NCBI GenBank assembly: GCA_934589665.1
Contig: CAKTOJ010000001.1
Location: 1-64,000, forward strand
DNA: 64,000 nt
Source: an uncultured Oscillospiraceae bacterium
GTDB lineage: Bacteria; Bacillota; Clostridia; Oscillospirales; Oscillospiraceae
Direction of reading: 5' to 3'
The notes beneath the pieces were generated by a model that worked only from the letters and a program-made list of their open reading frames with translations, ran no database searches and had not been told where the DNA came from. The position numbers were made by a program, and so were the translations under genes. Within the stretch, counting starts at the first letter, position 1; the number at the start of each line of letters is the position of its first letter. Of the stretch, positions 60,736-64,000 are shown piece after piece.

Positions 60736-61842
60736 TTATAGTTTCATGCAGTCAAGAATTTTTTGATTGACCAATCGCACATCAAACCGGGCCTCCGCCA
60801 TGGTGCGGCTCTCTGCCGCCATGCGGGCGGTCCGTTCCGGCTGTTCGATCATTTCACACATTTTTGCCGCCAATGCGCCGATGTCCCGCACCGGAACCAG
60901 ACAGCCGTTCCGCCCGTCCTCCACCGTTTCCCGGCAGCCGGGGGCATCCGTCGTCAAAACGGCCTTTCCGCAGGCCATCGCCTCCAGCACCGCCTTGGGA
61001 GTCCCCTCCCGGTACGAGGGGAGCACAAAAATCCGGCACCGGGCCAGATAGGGACGCACGTCCGGCTGCTCACCGAAATAGGTCACATCACCGGAATCGG
61101 TATAGGCCGACAGCTCCTCCGGCTTCAGCGCGCTGGGGTTGGTGTCAAACGGGCCGACGAGGAGGAAGCGCGCCTCCGGATGCTTCCGGCGCACAGCCCG
61201 CGCGGCCTCCAGATATTCATAAACGCCCTTATCGCGGATCAGGCGCCCCACAAACAAAAAGCACGGCGCATCCGGCAGGGGCTGGCATTCAAACTTTTCC
61301 AGATTGACGCCCGAACCGGGCAGCATGCACACGCGCTGCGGCTCGATGAGGCGGCAGCGCTCGAACAGGGCGACGTCGTCCGCGTTCTGGAAGAAATAAT
61401 GCGGGCAGCGGCGCAGAGCCGCCTTATACTCCATCGTGAGGATCTGCCGCACCAGCCTCGCTTTCCAGGTATCCGACAAAAAGACCGAGCCGACGCCGGC
61501 GATGAGCGGATAAAATTCGGAAATACCGAGCTTCTGCGCAGCCAGCGACCCGTAGATCACCGTCTTTGCCTGATAGGCAAAGATTTTATCCGGCCGCTCT
61601 TCCCGCAGGATTCCGAGCAGAGAGCGCAGGGTTTCCAGATCCTTCAGGGGATTCGTTCCGTTGCGCGAAAGCCGCACCTGCCGATACCGGATGCCGTCGG
61701 CGGCAAAGGCGTCCGTCCAAAGCGCCTCCGCCTCGTTTCCCACCGCGGTCACGCTGTGTCCGCATCGGAGAAAGGCGCGCATCATATCCAGCCGGAACCA
61801 CAGCAGAGACGGCGTATGGCTGGATAGCACAACGATCTTCAA
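60736..61842 (-). CDS. Glycosyltransferase family 4
   Basis: 368 residues. [20 protein letters not shown] and [13 protein letters not shown] form the acceptor half; [28 protein letters not shown] and [21 protein letters not shown] the donor half. This pattern (PDxxxAYQAK) is common in enzymes like WbpH/WbpT that act early, on the first lipid-linked amino sugar. It overlaps the SDR gene by 4 bp, consistent with adding the second sugar. Confidence 0.91.
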   Translation of the reverse strand: MKIVVLSSHTPSLLWFRLDMMRAFLRCGHSVTAVGNEAEALWTDAFAADGIRYRQVRLSRNGTNPLKDLETLRSLLGILREERPDKIFAYQAKTVIYGSLAAQKLGISEFYPLIAGVGSVFLSDTWKARLVRQILTMEYKAALRRCPHYFFQNADDVALFERCRLIEPQRVCMLPGSGVNLEKFECQPLPDAPCFLFVGRLIRDKGVYEYLEAARAVRRKHPEARFLLVGPFDTNPSALKPEELSAYTDSGDVTYFGEQPDVRPYLARCRIFVLPSYREGTPKAVLEAMACGKAVLTTDAPGCRETVEDGRNGCLVPVRDIGALAAKMCEMIEQPERTARMAAESRTMAEARFDVRLVNQKILDCMKL

Positions 61843-62780
61843 TCCATCTTCCTCCCCTGCCCGGCGGCTTTGGCCTTCTGATATTCCCGAACCTCCGGTG
61901 CGATCCCCTCGGCAAAGGTGCGGGGCGCGTAGCCGAAGGCGGAGGAAGCCGCTTCATGGGAAAAAACGCGCGGCTCGCACAGCCGCTGCACCTTTTCCCG
62001 GTAGTCCATCCGCTTACCGCTTAAAGCATACAGGCAGACCGCACCGGCATAGGCAATTGGAAACGGCACACTGAAAAAATGCACGGGCTTGCCAAGACAC
62101 TGCCCGATCTGCGTGAGCATATCCCGCAGCAGGATCGGCTCCGCGCCGGAGAGGTTGAAATCCTGATCGGCGGTCTCCGCCTCGTGCAGCAGGACCTGAC
62201 AGTAGGCATGCGCCAGATCCAGATAGTACACCGGCTGAAGGGCAAAGCGCGCGCCGGAAACCACCGGCATGACCGGCAGCCGGTCCACCATGCGCACAAA
62301 GGTGATGACATTATGGTCGCTGAGATTGCCGTAAATCATCGTCGGACGGAGGATTGTGAGGACAATTCCGGACTGCCGGCACATTTCGTAAACGAACTCA
62401 TCCGTCCGGCGGTACTCCTCCCCCGCCGCCTTGTATTTCGAGTAAATCCCCGTGGTATGCACCAGAATCAGCCGGCGCACGCCGGCATCCGCGGCGGCAC
62501 GCGCCAGCGCGCGGGAGGAATGAATGCCGGCGATGTGAACAAGAGTATCCACGCCGCACAGGCTCTGCGTCAGGAAAGAGAGGTCGGTAAAATCGCCGCG
62601 GCAGAGCTCGACGCCCGGAAGGGTGCGCTCAAGGGCGGCGGTATCCGAGGTCGGGCGCACCAGCGCGCGCAGCCCGTCGGGAAACAGCACTTCGACCGCC
62701 GCGGCATTCTCCCGAAGCTCACGGGCAAAGGCGCCGCCGGATTTCTGCCCGGTAACGCCGGTCATGGCCAGCTTCTTCAT
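61839..62780 (-). CDS. SDR-family nucleotide-sugar reductase/epimerase
   Basis: 313 residues of extended SDR type with a slightly modified N-terminal motif (MTGVTGQKSGGAF). HTTGIYSKYKAAGEEYRR carries the Tyr-x3-Lys pair and LRPTMIYGNLSDHNV a conserved block. Position directly before the initiating transferase, with a CapD/PglF-like dehydratase upstream, matches WbpV/WreQ-type 4-reductases that make UDP-QuiNAc or UDP-FucNAc. The assignment to that reaction is inference. Confidence 0.75.
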   Translation of the reverse strand: MKKLAMTGVTGQKSGGAFARELRENAAAVEVLFPDGLRALVRPTSDTAALERTLPGVELCRGDFTDLSFLTQSLCGVDTLVHIAGIHSSRALARAAADAGVRRLILVHTTGIYSKYKAAGEEYRRTDEFVYEMCRQSGIVLTILRPTMIYGNLSDHNVITFVRMVDRLPVMPVVSGARFALQPVYYLDLAHAYCQVLLHEAETADQDFNLSGAEPILLRDMLTQIGQCLGKPVHFFSVPFPIAYAGAVCLYALSGKRMDYREKVQRLCEPRVFSHEAASSAFGYAPRTFAEGIAPEVREYQKAKAAGQGRKMD

Positions 62781-63397
62781 TTCGTCACCGTCTCCTCTTC
62801 CCTGCTCTTCTCCGGCGCGGCACCCTCTACCACACCGTCGCGGTGCAGAACCTTACCGATGGTGCCGAAGAAGCATTTGCAGTCAAAGGCGAAGCTCAGG
62901 CTGCGGACATACTCGCCGTCGTAGGCGGATTTTTCTTCAATGCTCAACTCGTCGCGGCCGTTGATCTGCGCCCAGCCCGTCAGACCGGGGCGGACGTCGT
63001 TTGCGCCGTATTCGTCCCGCTCTGCAATGAGGTCATACTGGTTCCAAAGCGCCGGACGGGGACCGATCACAGCCATATCGCCTTTTAAGATGTTCCATAG
63101 CTGCGGCAGTTCATCCAAGCTGGTTTTGCGCAGAAAACCGCCTACTTTAGAGATGTACTGCTCCGGATGCTCGAGCAGATGCGTCGGTACATCCGGCGTG
63201 TTGACCTTCATGCTGCGGAACTTGTAGAGCTGAAAATAGGTCTTCCCCTTCCCCACTCTCTTCTGCGAGAAAAAGACCGGGCCGGGATCGTCGATTTTTA
63301 TCGCAATGGCAATGAGGACAAACAGCGGCCAGAGCACCAGCAGCCCGCACAGTGAGAGCAGAAAATCCAGCGCCCGCTTCAAGCAATGTGAATACAT
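62777..63397 (-). CDS. Initiating phosphoglycosyl transferase (PglC/WbpL-function, small type)
   Basis: 206-residue monotopic sugar-phosphate transferase that loads the first sugar phosphate onto undecaprenyl phosphate. One N-terminal hydrophobic segment (about 9-33) is followed by the catalytic domain: FSQKRVGKGKTYFQLYKFRS, KTSLDELPQLWNILKGDMA (Asp-Glu catalytic pair) and VRPGLTGWAQINGRDELS. It lacks the large N-terminal membrane domain of WbaP. It begins repeat-unit assembly for the locus. The start overlaps neither neighbour; a ribosome site (GGAAA) is weak. Confidence 0.93.
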   Translation of the reverse strand: MYSHCLKRALDFLLSLCGLLVLWPLFVLIAIAIKIDDPGPVFFSQKRVGKGKTYFQLYKFRSMKVNTPDVPTHLLEHPEQYISKVGGFLRKTSLDELPQLWNILKGDMAVIGPRPALWNQYDLIAERDEYGANDVRPGLTGWAQINGRDELSIEEKSAYDGEYVRSLSFAFDCKCFFGTIGKVLHRDGVVEGAAPEKSREEETVTK

Positions 63398-63418
63398 AAG
63401 TTCGCGTTTCCTTTTCCG

Positions 63419-64000
63419 TTAAATTCGCGCAGCCGCGGGCGGAAGCACCTCGCCGCCCTGCGGGGCGTTGACCTCCTCCGGCTCGCGGAATGTGGGGACG
63501 ACGCGGTGGAGCGCAGAGCGGATCGCGGCGGCATCCTCCGTCTCCAGCGCGGCGCGCAGAATATCCAGCTTCTGCTCCAGCGCGGCGGGGGTGATGGGCG
63601 GCTGGTGTTCGACGTAAATCTTGTCGTTCTCCGTCTTTTCCACGTCGCGCCCGGCGATGAGCAGCTCTTCATAGAGCTTCTCGCCCGGACGAAGCCCCGT
63701 CTCAACAATATCAATGTCCACATACGGCTCGCAGCCGGACAGGCGGATGAGATTCTCGGCAAGGTCGATGATCTTCACGGGCTTGCCCATATTGAGCACG
63801 AACAGCTCGTTCTGGCGCGCCATCGCGCCGGCCTCAAGGACAAGCTGGGCGGCCTCGGGAATGGTCATAAAATAGCGGATGATGCGCGCGTCCGTCACGG
63901 TGACGGGGCCGCCGGCGGCGATCTGGCGCTTGAAGAGCGGGATGACCGAGCCGTTTGAGCCGAGAACGTTGCCAAAGCGCACGGCGGCAAAGGTCGTGTT
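63419..64000 (-). CDS. CapD/PglF-like nucleotide-sugar 4,6-dehydratase, C-terminal part (cut by window edge)
   Basis: The last 193 codons of a polysaccharide biosynthesis dehydratase. TTFAAVRFGNVLGSNGSVIP, VTDARIIRYFMTIPEAAQLV and FVLNMGKPVKIIDLAENLIR are typical of the CapD/FlaA1/WbpM family. The gene enters from beyond base 64000, so the N-terminal membrane and NAD domains are not visible. The family converts UDP-GlcNAc to 4-keto-6-deoxy sugar. With the SDR downstream it could feed UDP-QuiNAc or UDP-FucNAc to the initiating transferase. A tail of about 60 residues after the conserved domain is less typical. Confidence 0.88.
   Translation of the reverse strand, partial: NTTFAAVRFGNVLGSNGSVIPLFKRQIAAGGPVTVTDARIIRYFMTIPEAAQLVLEAGAMARQNELFVLNMGKPVKIIDLAENLIRLSGCEPYVDIDIVETGLRPGEKLYEELLIAGRDVEKTENDKIYVEHQPPITPAALEQKLDILRAALETEDAAAIRSALHRVVPTFREPEEVNAPQGGEVLPPAAARI

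Overview
The window looks like chromosome of a GC-rich, gut-type anaerobic Clostridia, most like the Oscillospiraceae/Ruminococcaceae. The reasons are a FabK-type fatty acid cluster, ECF and TRAP transporters, S-layer homology (SLH) sequence, Shine-Dalgarno sites close to AGGAGG, and a large Gram-positive exopolysaccharide locus. This assignment is an inference; no rRNA, tRNA, CRISPR array or insertion sequence was seen.

Layout. (1) 1-6406, plus strand: type II fatty acid synthesis operon fabK (5' end cut)-fabK/PfaD-like paralog-fabD-fabG-fabF-fabZ, then a MarR (FabT-like) regulator with its own promoter and an Sfp-type phosphopantetheinyl transferase. (2) 6461-7202, minus strand: remains of a secreted, SLH-anchored protein whose N-terminal domain is almost eukaryotic ubiquitin, broken by an amber codon, an internal deletion and a frameshift. 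This is the most unusual object in the window. (3) 7490-9813: nitrilase-family amidase, membrane-anchored methyltransferase, and a decayed ATC-hydrolase-like gene. (4) 10073-18618, minus strand: sugar-acid operon with TRAP transporter, split UxaA-type dehydratase, KDG kinase, KDPG aldolase, VOC protein and an LDH2/YiaK-family dehydrogenase. A strong promoter carries a perfect 12-bp inverted repeat, and a DeoR regulator lies upstream. (5) 18935-23154, plus strand: complete ECF transporter (S, fused A-A', T) plus a SAM-hydrolase family enzyme, behind a short leader able to fold as an H-type pseudoknot. (6) 23277-31476: FCD/GntR regulator facing a GntP permease, old-yellow-enzyme/FAD reductase, an unrecognised protein and two Gfo/Idh/MocA oxidoreductases. 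(7) 31754-34204: O-antigen-ligase-like membrane protein. (8) 34388-37451: stripped phage cassette (portal, small acidic protein, tail-fibre-like protein, two small proteins) between two terminators.

(9) 37582-64000: surface polysaccharide region. An asparagine synthase gene converges on a minus-strand cluster of about 24 kb that enters from beyond the right edge. It codes for a CapD/PglF-like dehydratase (cut), SDR, initiating phosphoglycosyl transferase, four GT4 and one GT2 glycosyltransferases, UDP-HexNAc dehydrogenase and 4-epimerase, a DUF2334 deacetylase, a FemAB/GNAT-like protein, an ATP-grasp TupA-like protein, Wzy, Wzx, a four-enzyme set predicted to make dTDP-4-formamido-4,6-dideoxyglucose, Wzz, a membrane protein with a PD-(D/E)xK-like core, and an MBOAT/SGNH O-acetylation pair. 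The genes read as a Wzx/Wzy-dependent repeat-unit pathway. The block at about 51-57 kb is visibly more AT-rich than its surroundings and probably arrived separately.
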